Shown here: positions 27,786-37,267 of the stretch, piece after piece | Layout of the letters: each line of letters starts with the position of its first letter | Position numbering within the stretch: position 1 is the stretch's first letter | Source: Gillisia sp. UBA3175 | GTDB lineage: Bacteria > Bacteroidota > Bacteroidia > Flavobacteriales > Flavobacteriaceae | Assembly (NCBI GenBank): GCA_002364325.1 | Contig: DEXV01000006.1 | Span: forward strand, 417,468-481,467 | Length of the DNA: 64,000 nucleotides | Direction: 5' to 3' | The notes under the pieces: model-generated | What the model was told of the DNA's origin: nothing | The model's database searches: none | What the model saw: the letters and a program-made list of their open reading frames with translations, nothing else | Program-made: the position numbers and the translations under genes

Positions 27786-29378
27786 TTAAGGAATAAGAGC
27801 CTTGAGCTCTTCCAATGAGTTTGCATCTTCAATTTTCTTATCCTGTCTCCATCTTAAAATTCGCGGAAATCTGGTAGCCACGCCACTTTTATGCCTTTTA
27901 GATTCTGCGATCCCTTCAAAAGCAATTTCAAATACATGATGCGGAGTTACACTTCTTACAGGTCCAAATCTTTCTAGTGTATTCTTCTTGATCCAAGCAT
28001 CCACTTTTCTAAATTCGGCATCGGTAAGTCCGGAGTAGGCTTTTGCAAATGTTACCAATTCGTTTTTCTCTGAGTTCCAAAGTCCAAAAGTGTAATCTGT
28101 AAATAGGTTCGAACGCCTTCCATGCCCACGCATAGCATAAGTTAACACGGCATCTATGGTTAATGGAGCCACTTTCCATTTCCACCAATCTCCTTTTTTT
28201 CTTCCTACCAAATAGGGTGAATCCAATTTTTTAAGCATTAAACCTTCAGATCGTTCATCTCTTGCGCGTTGGCGCTCTTCTGCAACTTCCTCCCAACTAT
28301 TAAATGCTAAACTTTCTGACAAGTATAAAGGAGTTTCAGAAGTATCTATTTCTTGAACCAATTTTTTCAGAAACTCACGTCTTTCCTCATAAGGTTTTTC
28401 ACGAATATCTTTCCCATTCCATTCCAAAAGATCATACACTTTTAAAATAACAGGAACTTTTTCCAATAAGGCTTTAGAAACAGATTTTCTTCCAATCCTG
28501 GTTTGCAAATCGTTAAAAGTGCCAATTTCACCATTAGGAAAAGGCAAGATCTCACCATCCATGACCGTTCCGTTTGGAACAGCATTTACAAAAACCTGAA
28601 ATTCTGGATATTTATCGGTTACCAATTCTTCTCCGCGGCTCCATACAAAAAGCTCATTATTTCTAATAATTACCTGAGATCTAATTCCATCCCATTTATG
28701 TTCTGCACTCCATTCACTCACATCCCCAAGGTCACTCGCTTCATTTTCCAAGGCATAGGCTAGATAAAACGGATAGGGTTTCGAGAGATAATCTTCTTCA
28801 TTTTCTTCTAAAATTAGTTGCGTATAGGAGATCTTTGACGGCTCCCAATTCCCCATTAATTTGTAGGCGAGAATATCTTCGTCTATACTAGTTGCTTTAG
28901 CCAATGCTCGAGTCATTAATTTCTGACTTACACCAATTCTAAAACTTCCTGTTATCAATTTGCTGAAAACAAAGCGCTCATAGTAATTGAGCTCCAGCCA
29001 ATTCTTATGCAAATATTCTTTTTTTTCTATTTCAGTTAATTTCTTTAACTCGATGATCTCTTGAAGAAACTGACTTAAACTTTTATCTGAGGATGCATCG
29101 GATGCAGGAATTATCAAAGCAATAGTTTCAGCAAGATCTCCCACTATATGGTACGATTCTTCAAAAAGCCACAACGGAATATCAGCAAGCTCTGTAGCCC
29201 ATTCTCTTAATAAAGTAGTATTTACAGGCCTTGGCGGTCTTCTATGAGAAAGAATGGCAATCGCCCAAACTTTATCTTTATCTGGAGCAGCTTCAAAATA
29301 TCGGGTTAGCGCCTCTACTTTTAAAGTGGTTTTATTCGTGCTGTCCAGCGTTCTTATTAGTTCTGCAAAAAGTTTCAT
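27786..29378 (-). CDS. ATP-dependent DNA ligase (LigB type)
   Basis: A 530-residue ATP-dependent ligase. The nucleotidyl lysine is in EHKWDGIRSQ (motif I KxDG) near residue 230. Other visible elements are the MDGEILPF segment (motif III region), EGLMLKK (motif IV region) and WWKWKVAPL (motif V), then an OB domain. An N-terminal DNA-binding domain of about 200 residues precedes the core, as in LigB/archaeal-type ligases. Its ATG overlaps the exonuclease stop as ATGA (29375-29378), a sign of translational coupling. It seals nicks in the Lhr/PdeM/exonuclease repair system; the main NAD-dependent LigA would be elsewhere. Confidence 0.95.
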   Translation of the reverse strand: MKLFAELIRTLDSTNKTTLKVEALTRYFEAAPDKDKVWAIAILSHRRPPRPVNTTLLREWATELADIPLWLFEESYHIVGDLAETIALIIPASDASSDKSLSQFLQEIIELKKLTEIEKKEYLHKNWLELNYYERFVFSKLITGSFRIGVSQKLMTRALAKATSIDEDILAYKLMGNWEPSKISYTQLILEENEEDYLSKPYPFYLAYALENEASDLGDVSEWSAEHKWDGIRSQVIIRNNELFVWSRGEELVTDKYPEFQVFVNAVPNGTVMDGEILPFPNGEIGTFNDLQTRIGRKSVSKALLEKVPVILKVYDLLEWNGKDIREKPYEERREFLKKLVQEIDTSETPLYLSESLAFNSWEEVAEERQRARDERSEGLMLKKLDSPYLVGRKKGDWWKWKVAPLTIDAVLTYAMRGHGRRSNLFTDYTFGLWNSEKNELVTFAKAYSGLTDAEFRKVDAWIKKNTLERFGPVRSVTPHHVFEIAFEGIAESKRHKSGVATRFPRILRWRQDKKIEDANSLEELKALIP

Positions 29379-30430
29379 AGGCTGGAAGGTATTTTTGCAA
29401 CAGGTTCTACATCCTTTTCCATTTCGCTTTTAGCTTCTAATTCGCCAATTTCGCCTTCATACTGCGTTTCTTCCGTTCTGGCATCATAGCCTTTCTCTCT
29501 TAAGAATCTCGAAAAAATTTCGGTATACCCATGCGTACAGATCACTTTTTCGCAACCTGTTCCTTCAATCGCTTGCAGCAATCCTTGCCAATCACAATGA
29601 TCTGAAAGCACAAAACCTTTATCGATAGCTCTACGCCTTCGTGCGCCACGAAAGGTCATCCAGCCACTTGCAGAAGCGGTTACAAATGGCACCATTTTCC
29701 GTATCCACGGAGTTCCCTGAGCACTTGGAGGCGCAAGTACAATACTCCCTTTTAATTCTTCCTTTTTGGTGTCTCTTGTTATTCGAATGGTTTCCGGCAT
29801 ACTTAACTGTGGTCTTAACACTTCAGTCATGTTCTCTATTGCACCATGTGTGTATATCTTACCAATACTTGGGTCTAAATACTTCAACAAACGTTGTGCT
29901 TTACCCAAGGAATATCCAAAGAGAACTGAAGTTCTTCCATCTTCTCTATTCTGTTGCCACCAGTTATTTACATCTGTCATAACTTGGTCCTGAGGAAGCC
30001 ATTTAAAAGCTGGCAGTCCAAAGGTACATTCAGTTATAAAAGAATGACATTTCACAGACTCATAAGGAACAGCAACGCCATCATCTTCCATTTTATAATC
30101 CCCGGTAAATACCCAAACCTCACCTTTATATTCTACACGAATTTGAGAAGAACCAATAATATGTCCCGCTGGATGAAGGGAAAATTTAACGCCGTTAATA
30201 ATAAAGGTTTCATTCCATTTTTTTCCGGTAACCACAATATCGCCTAAGCGATGTTTTATTATTGGAACATTAGAATGATGAGTGATATACTTTTTATGGC
30301 CCCATCTGGAATGATCTGCATGCCCATGTGAAATAATAGCATTGTCTACTGGTTTCCAAGGATCCAAATACACCTTAGCTTTTTCACAGTAGATGCCTTT
30401 ATCATTAAATACCAACAAGGGTGCACTCAT
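29375..30430 (-). CDS. Ligase-associated beta-CASP/MBL exonuclease
   Basis: A 351-residue metallo-beta-lactamase/beta-CASP protein of the mRNA 3'-end-processing-factor/Snm1 type, annotated in this context as a DNA exonuclease. The metal motif HGHADHSRWG is at about residue 36, with PAGHIIGSSQ, FTGDYKMED and a later LSDHCDW serving as further ligands. It is the first gene of the ligase-associated operon and overlaps the ligase start. The terminal ~20 residues are charged and probably disordered. Confidence 0.92.
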   Translation of the reverse strand: MSAPLLVFNDKGIYCEKAKVYLDPWKPVDNAIISHGHADHSRWGHKKYITHHSNVPIIKHRLGDIVVTGKKWNETFIINGVKFSLHPAGHIIGSSQIRVEYKGEVWVFTGDYKMEDDGVAVPYESVKCHSFITECTFGLPAFKWLPQDQVMTDVNNWWQQNREDGRTSVLFGYSLGKAQRLLKYLDPSIGKIYTHGAIENMTEVLRPQLSMPETIRITRDTKKEELKGSIVLAPPSAQGTPWIRKMVPFVTASASGWMTFRGARRRRAIDKGFVLSDHCDWQGLLQAIEGTGCEKVICTHGYTEIFSRFLREKGYDARTEETQYEGEIGELEAKSEMEKDVEPVAKIPSSL

Positions 30431-30563
30431 AATATTTCTTTTCTTTTGCTGAAGAAAGTTAGGCTTTTTGAACTTTTTTATATAGCGATTAAGAAAAGAT
30501 TAGCTAACGTATAGGCCCTTGTTAATAATGCCCAAATTTAATTTCACAACCGCAAGGGTTTAT

Positions 30564-30571
30564 TATATTTG
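30564..30571 (+). promoter_or_regulatory. Putative -7 element for the TerB-like gene
   Basis: TATATTTG fits TAnnTTTG exactly, with TTTC 18 nt further upstream as a weak -33 candidate. It lies 21 nt before the ATG at 30593. Confidence 0.45.
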
Positions 30572-30592
30572 TAGCAATAAATTATCTTAAAT

Positions 30593-31018
30593 ATGTCATT
30601 TGTAGATTTGTTCGGCTCCGGAGAGCATTTACGCAATTTAGGTCACTTTGCTGCTATAGTTAACTTAGCAGCTATCGATGGTGAAATTAATGCGAAAGAA
30701 GAAATTCACCTTCAAAGATTTGCCAGAAAACTGGATATCGATGAATCCGAATATAGTAAAGTATTGCAAAATCCTACTGCTTTTCCTATTTCACCTCCAA
30801 ACACAGTTGAGCGCAGATTAGAAAGACTTCATGATCTTTTCACTATTATATATGCAGACCATGAGATAGATGCAGAAGAAGCAGATCTAATCAGGAAATA
30901 TGCTATTGGCTTAGGTTTTTCTAATGCATCTGCAGATGCAATTATTAAAAGATCTGTAGATATATTCAGCGGACATTTAAGCTTCGAAGATTATCGTTAT
31001 CTTTTAAACAAGGACTAA
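30593..31018 (+). CDS. TerB-family (TerB/DjlA N-terminal-like) protein
   Basis: A 141-residue all-helical protein with the TerB fold. Acidic metal-binding patches characteristic of the family are visible (AIDGEINAKEE near residue 28 and YADHEIDAEE near 87). Members occur in tellurite-resistance loci, but most, like this one, stand alone and have no established role; no other ter genes are nearby. It is divergent from the exonuclease operon and converges on fbp with a 13-nt gap. Confidence 0.82.
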   Translation: MSFVDLFGSGEHLRNLGHFAAIVNLAAIDGEINAKEEIHLQRFARKLDIDESEYSKVLQNPTAFPISPPNTVERRLERLHDLFTIIYADHEIDAEEADLIRKYAIGLGFSNASADAIIKRSVDIFSGHLSFEDYRYLLNKD

Positions 31019-31031
31019 GATCCAGATCTAA

Positions 31032-32042
31032 CTAGCCTTCGCAAGCAGCCATAAACTCTTCAGCTTTCTCGACCATTTTTGTACTTCCACAGAAAAAGGC
31101 AACTCGCTCATGCAGTTCTCTTGGCTGAATATCTAAAATTCTACCAAATCCATCACTGGCTTTTCCACCGGCTTGTTCGGTAATAAGGGCCATTGGATTG
31201 CATTCATATAAAAGTCTTAGTTTCCCTGAGGAATTCTGTGAACTTTTAGGATAGATAAAGATTCCTCCTTTTATCATGTTTCTATGAATATCGCTAACCA
31301 TAGATCCTATGTATCTTGAAGTATATGGGCCTTCAGGCTTTTCCTGCTGGCAGTATTTTATATAATCTTTCACTCCTTGTGGAAAATGAATATAATTTCC
31401 TTCATTTATAGAATAAATGGTTCCTGTTTGAGGAAACATCATTTGCGGATGCGATAAATACCAAGATCCAAGCGCTGGATTCAAAGTGAAACCGTTAACC
31501 CCGTTTCCGGTAGTATACACTAACATTGTTGAAGTTCCATAAATTATATAACCGGCAGCAACTTGTTTATTCCCCGGTTGCAAAAAATCTTCTTTAGTAA
31601 CTGGTGTACCTACTGGAGTTACTCTCCTGTAGATCGAAAAAATGGTTCCTACAGAAACATTTACATCGATGTTAGAACTACCATCTAATGGATCTATTAA
31701 TACCACATATTTATTTTTGTGATCTTTATTATGACCTTCAATAGTTATAAAATCGTCATTTTCTTCTGAAGCGATGCCACATACAATTTCCCTGTTGGTC
31801 AAGGTCTTTATAAATGTATCGTTTGCATATACATCTAACTTTTGCTGATCCTCTCCCTGAATATTGGTTTCCCCATAGGCTCCAATAATATCAACCAATC
31901 CGGCTTTATTTACTTCGTGATTTACCACCTTGGCAGCTAGTCTAATAGAATTTATCAATCTGGATAACTCTCCGGAAGAGTACGCGAAATCTGATTGGTT
32001 TTCTATAATAAATTCACCTAAAGTTTGATTTTTCTTGGACAT
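31032..32042 (-). CDS. fbp: Class 1 fructose-1,6-bisphosphatase
   Basis: A 336-residue cytosolic phosphatase making fructose 6-phosphate from fructose 1,6-bisphosphate in gluconeogenesis. The metal-site motif [11 protein letters not shown] is near residues 115-125, and GGKASDG towards the C-terminus is typical of class I enzymes. Length is standard. It is divergent from a GNAT/aspartate kinase gene group. Confidence 0.96.
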   Translation of the reverse strand: MSKKNQTLGEFIIENQSDFAYSSGELSRLINSIRLAAKVVNHEVNKAGLVDIIGAYGETNIQGEDQQKLDVYANDTFIKTLTNREIVCGIASEENDDFITIEGHNKDHKNKYVVLIDPLDGSSNIDVNVSVGTIFSIYRRVTPVGTPVTKEDFLQPGNKQVAAGYIIYGTSTMLVYTTGNGVNGFTLNPALGSWYLSHPQMMFPQTGTIYSINEGNYIHFPQGVKDYIKYCQQEKPEGPYTSRYIGSMVSDIHRNMIKGGIFIYPKSSQNSSGKLRLLYECNPMALITEQAGGKASDGFGRILDIQPRELHERVAFFCGSTKMVEKAEEFMAACEG

Positions 32043-32132
32043 TTGTTTGGGATAATATTAAGTTGCGGTAAAAATATTCAAAATATATAAGTTACTACAA
32101 CGTTTTCGCGTTTTAAATAAATGTAAGTTCCT

Positions 32133-32140
32133 TATTTTTG
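32133..32140 (+). promoter_or_regulatory. Putative -7 element for the first GNAT gene
   Basis: TATTTTTG fits TAnnTTTG, 17 nt before the ATG at 32158. No strong -33 partner is seen. Confidence 0.35.
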
Positions 32141-32157
32141 AAATAATTAACATCCTT

Positions 32158-32634
32158 ATGAAATTTACAATCCGTAATGCCGAAAAAAAAGACCTGCCCC
32201 AGGTTTTAGAACTAATACAAGAATTAGCAACCTTCGAAAAAGAGCCTGATGCAGTAGAAGTCACTGTTGAAGATCTCGAAAAAGCAGGTTTTGGACCCGA
32301 TGCATTTTACACCTGTTTTGTTGCTGAGACAAATAACAAAATAGAAGGAATGGCACTAGTCTATTTTAGATTCTCCACATGGAAAGGCAAAACCGTACAT
32401 CTGGAAGATCTGGTAGTTCGCCAAGAAATGAGAGGTACAGGAATGGGAAGTGCCTTATATAAAAAGGTGATCGCTTATTCTTTAGAACAAGGAGTGAAAC
32501 GTGCAGAATGGGTGGTTCTGGACTGGAATACGCCAGCCGTAGAATTCTACGAACGCAGTGGTGCCAATGTTTTAAGAGATTGGAATACGGTACAAATGGA
32601 TGAAACTGCTATGCGAAAATTCGTGAATTCTTAG
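32158..32634 (+). CDS. GNAT family N-acetyltransferase (diamine acetyltransferase-like), copy 1
   Basis: A 158-residue GNAT acetyltransferase. The acetyl-CoA pyrophosphate-binding motif is VRQEMRGTGMGSALY, followed by the C-terminal WNTPAVEFYERSGA element. Overall it resembles the spermidine/diamine acetyltransferase-like group (small GNATs beginning with an IRNAEKKDLPQVLELI-type helix). The substrate is uncertain. The next gene is a close paralogue of the same length in the same orientation, 79 nt downstream, indicating tandem duplication. Confidence 0.88.
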   Translation: MKFTIRNAEKKDLPQVLELIQELATFEKEPDAVEVTVEDLEKAGFGPDAFYTCFVAETNNKIEGMALVYFRFSTWKGKTVHLEDLVVRQEMRGTGMGSALYKKVIAYSLEQGVKRAEWVVLDWNTPAVEFYERSGANVLRDWNTVQMDETAMRKFVNS

Positions 32635-32713
32635 TCCATAAAAATGCATTCAATTTTAAGTTCTCTGCATTTTTAAAGAATGGTTTGCTAAATTTGTGAA
32701 AAAGCAGATTATT

Positions 32714-33190
32714 ATGAATTATACGATTAGAGAAGCAGAGAAAAAGGATATGCCTCAGGTTTTAGAGCTTATTAAAGAACTAGCAGCACATGAAAACGCA
32801 TCCAATCAAGTTGAAATTGAGCTTGCAGATCTTGAAGAGGAAGGCTTTGAAAATGGCAACTTTAAATGCTTTGTGGCAGATGTAGATGGAACGCTTCAAG
32901 GAATGGCTTTGGTATATTTCAGATTTTCTACTTGGAAAGGTAGAACAGTACATTTAGAAGATCTTATTGTTAGAAAAGCGATGCGGGGAACAGGTCTAGG
33001 AGGGGCTTTATATAAAAGAGTAGTTCAGTATGGTCATGATAACGAAGTTAAAAGAGTAGAATGGGTAGTTTCTGAAGGAAATAAAAATGCCATAGAATTC
33101 TATGAAAATTCTGGAGCCGATATTAAAAAGAACTGGTATACCGTGCATATGGATGAAACCGGAATTCAAAAAAATATCGGCAAAAAATAA
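32714..33190 (+). CDS. GNAT family N-acetyltransferase (diamine acetyltransferase-like), copy 2
   Basis: A 158-residue paralogue of the preceding gene, with the same VRKAMRGTGLGGALY motif and near-identical MALVYFRFSTWKG and HLEDL segments. The frame is open from a GTG at 32696, but ATG 32714 gives the same length and start as copy 1. A TAAATTTG match to the -7 consensus lies at 32689-32696. Its TAA shares one base with the ATG of aspartate kinase (33190), so the two are translationally coupled. Confidence 0.88.
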   Translation: MNYTIREAEKKDMPQVLELIKELAAHENASNQVEIELADLEEEGFENGNFKCFVADVDGTLQGMALVYFRFSTWKGRTVHLEDLIVRKAMRGTGLGGALYKRVVQYGHDNEVKRVEWVVSEGNKNAIEFYENSGADIKKNWYTVHMDETGIQKNIGKK

Positions 33191-34443
33191 TGGAGATTTT
33201 CAAGTTCGGTGGTGCTTCAGTTAAAGATGCAGCTTCTGTAAAAAAGGTTATAAGCGTATTAAGAAGTACTGGGGAAAATGGAAAAGTGATCGTAATTTCT
33301 GCAATGGGGAAAATGACCAATGCTTTTGAAATTGTGATCGCCGAATATTTAAAAGATCCTAAGCAATTCCCAATAAGTTTATCAGAAATAAAAGCATATC
33401 ACTTAGAGATAGCAAATGAATTATTTCTATCGAAGCAAGCTATAGTTTTTAGTAAAATTGAAGCTTATTTTAGTGAGATAAAGAATTTCATGGAGCATAA
33501 CAAATCTACTAAATACGATTTTGTGTATGACCAGTTGGTATGTTATGGGGAATTGATCTCCACCACTATTGTAAGTGAATATTTTGCTCAGGAAGGAATA
33601 AAACACACTTGGCTAGATGCAAGAACGCTTATAAGAACCGATAACATTTATCGGGATGCTACTGTGATGTGGGAGGAAACCCAAAATAAGATCTTAAAAA
33701 GGATTGAAAAGGATCAACTCTATATCACACAAGGTTTTATTGCAGCAGACACTAATAATTTCACCACAAGTTTAGGAAGAGAAGGAAGCGATTACACCGC
33801 AGCTATTTTTGCATATTGCTTAAATGCTGAAAAAGTAATAATCTGGAAAGATGTTCCGGGGGTACTTAATGCAGATCCCAGAGTATTTGAAAATCCCCAA
33901 TTATTGCATCAAATATCCTATGAAGAAGCTATAGAATTGGCATTCTACGGAGCTTCGGTGATACATCCTAAAACGCTTCAACCGTTGCAGAGAAAGGAAA
34001 TACCATTGTTCGTAAAATCATTTATAGATCCTTCTGGAAATGGAACCGCTGTTAGCAAAGGACAAACTCTTATTCCTGCCGTACCATGTTTTATTGTAAA
34101 AAAAGGACAAGTGTTGATCTCTTTATCCTCTCTAGATTTTTCATTTATGGTAGAGGAGAACATCAGTGAAATATTTAAATTATTTCATTTATATCAGATT
34201 AAAGTAGATCTAATTCAAAATTCAGCGATTAGTTTTGCGGTGTGTGTAGATAATAAATTCAATAATCTTGAAAAGCTTATCCAGCATTTAAAAGCAAGAT
34301 ATAAAGTAAGTTATGTAACGGGAGTTTCTCTTTACACCATCAGGCATTTCGATGATGGCGCTATTACCGCATTAGAAAAAGATAAAGAAGTGCTTTTGAA
34401 ACAAGTTATGCAAAATACCGTTCAAATAGTAACCAAATCTTAA
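33190..34443 (+). CDS. Aspartate kinase (monofunctional)
   Basis: A 417-residue kinase catalysing the first step of the lysine/threonine/methionine pathway. The N-terminal KFGGASVKD motif and the LGREGSDYTAA and WKDVPGVLNADPR segments define the aspartokinase catalytic domain (about residues 1-280). The C-terminal ~130 residues form a regulatory part resembling ACT domains but divergent. There is no homoserine dehydrogenase fusion. It overlaps the stop of the second GNAT gene by one base. Confidence 0.92.
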   Translation: MEIFKFGGASVKDAASVKKVISVLRSTGENGKVIVISAMGKMTNAFEIVIAEYLKDPKQFPISLSEIKAYHLEIANELFLSKQAIVFSKIEAYFSEIKNFMEHNKSTKYDFVYDQLVCYGELISTTIVSEYFAQEGIKHTWLDARTLIRTDNIYRDATVMWEETQNKILKRIEKDQLYITQGFIAADTNNFTTSLGREGSDYTAAIFAYCLNAEKVIIWKDVPGVLNADPRVFENPQLLHQISYEEAIELAFYGASVIHPKTLQPLQRKEIPLFVKSFIDPSGNGTAVSKGQTLIPAVPCFIVKKGQVLISLSSLDFSFMVEENISEIFKLFHLYQIKVDLIQNSAISFAVCVDNKFNNLEKLIQHLKARYKVSYVTGVSLYTIRHFDDGAITALEKDKEVLLKQVMQNTVQIVTKS

Positions 34444-34467
34444 ACTTAACGAGGATTGCCGTTTTAG

Positions 34468-34475
34468 TATCTTTG
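34468..34475 (+). promoter_or_regulatory. Putative -7 element for the OlsF-like gene
   Basis: TATCTTTG is an exact TAnnTTTG match, 22 nt before the ATG at 34498. The -33 region is not convincing. Confidence 0.4.
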
Positions 34476-34497
34476 TTGAGAATTTAAACCAATCTTT

Positions 34498-36297
34498 ATG
34501 GGAATTGTTACGGCACAGGAAGTAGCCAATGTTATGAATCTCAAAAAATTGGGGCCTATTGGAACAGCAATTGGATGGGTAATACTCCGCACTACCAAGC
34601 TTTCCACCTTAAATAAAGAATACGATTCCAGAAAAGACATGGATGGCATCGGTTTTATAAATTCTGTTTTAGAAGGCTTCGAAATAGATTTCGAAATTCC
34701 TGAGAAAGACTTGAAACGCATCCCAAAAACAGGCGCATTTATTACCATTGCCAATCATCCTTTGGGAGGGATCGACGGGATGATCCTACTGAAAATATTA
34801 TTAGAAAAGCGAACAGATTTCAAGGTAATTGCCAATTTCCTTTTACATAGATTGGATCCATTGAAGCCATATATTATGCCGGTGAATCCTTTTGAAGATC
34901 ATAAGGATGCCAAATCAAGTTTAAGCGGCATCAAACAATCTATAGGTCATCTAAGAGATGGTGGAGCTTTGGGGATTTTTCCTGCAGGAGAAGTTTCTAC
35001 CAATAAAGATGAGAAGCATATTGTGGATAAGCCATGGGAACCGGCTGCCATGAAATTGATAAAAAAGGCAAAAGTGCCAGTAGTTCCAATTTACTTTCAT
35101 GCTAAGAATAGCACCTTTTTTTACCGGCTTGCAGGAATGAGCGATGTTTTGCGCACTGCAAAATTGCCTAGTGAAATGTTGTCACAGAAGAAACGCAAGA
35201 TCTTGGTAAGAATTGGAAATCCAATTTCTGTAGAAGATCAGGATGCCAATCCTAATATGGAAGCCTTTACAGCTTTTTTAAGAAGGAAGACCTTTATGTT
35301 AGCTAATTCCTTCGAAAAGAAAGGACTTTTTGATAATCTTCCAAAAAGTTTGAAACTATCAAAATCTCCTAAAAAAATAGCTTTACAAACCAATCAACCG
35401 TTCATGGAGGAAGAGATAGAGACGTGTAGAAGACTGGATAAACGATTGTTGGAAAGCAAGAATTATGAAGTTTTTCTGGCTAAAAAGGAAGTGATTCCTA
35501 ATATTCTGAATGAAATAGGAAGATTGCGGGAGATCACCTTTAGAGAAGTTGGTGAGGGGAGTAATAATTCTATAGATCTGGATATATTTGATGATTACTA
35601 CTATCATCTTTTTCTCTGGGATAATGAAGCAAAAAAAATAGCAGGTACCTACAGGATGGGAATGGGTGCAGAGATTTATAAGAACCATGGGATAAATGGT
35701 TTTTATCTGCAGGACCTTTTTAGATTTGAGCCAGAGCTTTATGATATGATGAGCCAGTCCATAGAAATGGGAAGGGCATTTATTATAAAGGAATACCAGT
35801 TAAAACCAATGCCGCTTTTTTTATTATGGAAAGGCATTGTGCATTGTACACTTAGATTTCCGGAGCATAAATTCCTAATTGGAGGAGTTAGCATCAGCAA
35901 TAAATTTTCGAACTTTTCTAAATCCTTGATGATCGAGTTTATGAAGTCTAATTATTACGACCCTTATGTAGCGCAATATATTAGGCCGAAAAAGGAATTC
36001 AAAGTAAAATTGAATGATGCAGATAAGGATATTGTTTTTGATGAAAGTGAAGCCGATCTAAATAAATTTGATAGAATTATAGATGAATTAGAACCTGGCA
36101 GTTTAAGATTGCCGGTACTTATTAAAAAATACATCAAACAGAATGCGCGTGTAATTGCATTTAATGTGGATCCGTTATTCAACAATGCCATAGATGGCTT
36201 AATGTATATTAGAATTGCAGATCTCCCCGAAAGTACAGTAAAACCTGTAATGGAAGAATTTCAGAAAGAATTAGAACGAAAACTAGAATCACATTAA
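34498..36297 (+). CDS. Bifunctional acyltransferase, OlsF-like (amino-acid lipid synthesis)
   Basis: A 599-residue two-domain acyltransferase. The N-terminal half (about 1-290) is a PlsC-type lysophospholipid acyltransferase with the HxxxxD motif ANHPLGGIDGM and FPAGEVS. The C-terminal half (about 320-595) resembles OlsB/hemolysin-type GNAT N-acyltransferases, which attach a 3-hydroxy fatty acid to an amino acid. This order matches OlsF, which makes ornithine lipids in one polypeptide; glycine or other amino-acid lipids are an alternative product in Bacteroidota. It has no signal peptide and probably acts at the inner membrane surface. It stands alone. Confidence 0.8.
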   Translation: MGIVTAQEVANVMNLKKLGPIGTAIGWVILRTTKLSTLNKEYDSRKDMDGIGFINSVLEGFEIDFEIPEKDLKRIPKTGAFITIANHPLGGIDGMILLKILLEKRTDFKVIANFLLHRLDPLKPYIMPVNPFEDHKDAKSSLSGIKQSIGHLRDGGALGIFPAGEVSTNKDEKHIVDKPWEPAAMKLIKKAKVPVVPIYFHAKNSTFFYRLAGMSDVLRTAKLPSEMLSQKKRKILVRIGNPISVEDQDANPNMEAFTAFLRRKTFMLANSFEKKGLFDNLPKSLKLSKSPKKIALQTNQPFMEEEIETCRRLDKRLLESKNYEVFLAKKEVIPNILNEIGRLREITFREVGEGSNNSIDLDIFDDYYYHLFLWDNEAKKIAGTYRMGMGAEIYKNHGINGFYLQDLFRFEPELYDMMSQSIEMGRAFIIKEYQLKPMPLFLLWKGIVHCTLRFPEHKFLIGGVSISNKFSNFSKSLMIEFMKSNYYDPYVAQYIRPKKEFKVKLNDADKDIVFDESEADLNKFDRIIDELEPGSLRLPVLIKKYIKQNARVIAFNVDPLFNNAIDGLMYIRIADLPESTVKPVMEEFQKELERKLESH

Positions 36298-36396
36298 GTT
36301 TTAAGTTGTGGGACTCTTGTTAACTTCATGTTACCTGCTTCATAATTGGGAATTACAGGATTTCATGGGTATCTTGAGTTTTTAGAAAATAACATT

Positions 36397-37041
36397 ATGG
36401 AACGAGTATTAGTAGTTGGAGCCACTGGGCACACAGGAAAGAGAGTAATAGAAATTTTAAATAGCTCAAACACATTTGAACCTTATGCAATGATCAGAAA
36501 AGAAGATCAAAGGCAGATGTTTGAGGATATGGATGTAGAAACTATATTGGCAGATCTGGAAAATAATGTAACCGAAACTGCTCAAGGCATGGATAAAATA
36601 ATATTTGCTGCGGGTTCTGGAGGTAAAACGGGAGAAGATAAAACCATAGCTATAGATCAAGATGGAGCTATAAAAATGATAGATGCGGCTAAACAGGCTA
36701 AGGTTAAGAAGTTTGTAATGTTAAGCGCTATGGGTGCGGATAATCCAAGTTCTAATAAAGACCTAAAAGTATATCTTGAAGCTAAACAGAAGGCAGATGA
36801 ACATTTAAAGAGCAGCGGACTAACTTATACAATTCTACGTCCAGGAGCTTTAACAGATGATCTTGGATTAGCTAAAGTTAAGTTAGCTGAAAAATTAAAT
36901 GAAAGTGGTGAGATCTCAAGAGACGATGTAGCATTTTTGTTAGTGATGAGCCTTGCAGATCCTTTGGTTAAGAACAAAACAATTGAGGCGTTAGAAGGAA
37001 AAGAATCTATAAAAAATGCTATTATAGATATGAGTAAATAA
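36397..37041 (+). CDS. Atypical SDR, NAD(P)-binding protein
   Basis: A 214-residue NmrA/YwnB-like Rossmann protein. The start is taken as ATG 36397 (MERVLVVGATGHTGKRV), which places the GxxGxxG nucleotide motif at residues 8-14; the frame is open further upstream only through a TTG. The usual SDR catalytic YxxxK is not obvious. YLEAKQKADEHLKSSGLTYTILRPGAL is the family's conserved segment (given here in part as TYTILRPGAL). The substrate is unknown. A clear terminator follows. Confidence 0.83.
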   Translation: MERVLVVGATGHTGKRVIEILNSSNTFEPYAMIRKEDQRQMFEDMDVETILADLENNVTETAQGMDKIIFAAGSGGKTGEDKTIAIDQDGAIKMIDAAKQAKVKKFVMLSAMGADNPSSNKDLKVYLEAKQKADEHLKSSGLTYTILRPGALTDDLGLAKVKLAEKLNESGEISRDDVAFLLVMSLADPLVKNKTIEALEGKESIKNAIIDMSK

Positions 37042-37069
37042 AATTCTTAAATTATAATAATGATTACAG

Positions 37070-37099
37070 GACTCAGCTCTAAGCTGGGTCTTTTTTTTA
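37070..37099 (+). terminator. Rho-independent terminator
   Basis: GACTCAGCT (37070-37078) pairs with AGCTGGGTC (37082-37090) with one G-T wobble and a 3-nt loop, followed by eight T residues. It terminates the SDR gene. Confidence 0.88.
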
Positions 37100-37267
37100 T
37101 CAATTTTAAAATTGTGAGCATTTGTTATTTTTTGTCATAAAAATAGTTAAGCAACTTGTTAATCAATGCTTTAAAAATTAAATTAGTTCTATTAATATTA
37201 ATAAACCAATTTTTTAAAAATGAACTATTCTAAATTTAATCGAAATTTATTTCATTCCAAAAACCTG

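Noticed and set aside
30593..31018. Tellurite-resistance operon
   Set aside because: A single TerB-fold gene without terC, terD or terZ partners.
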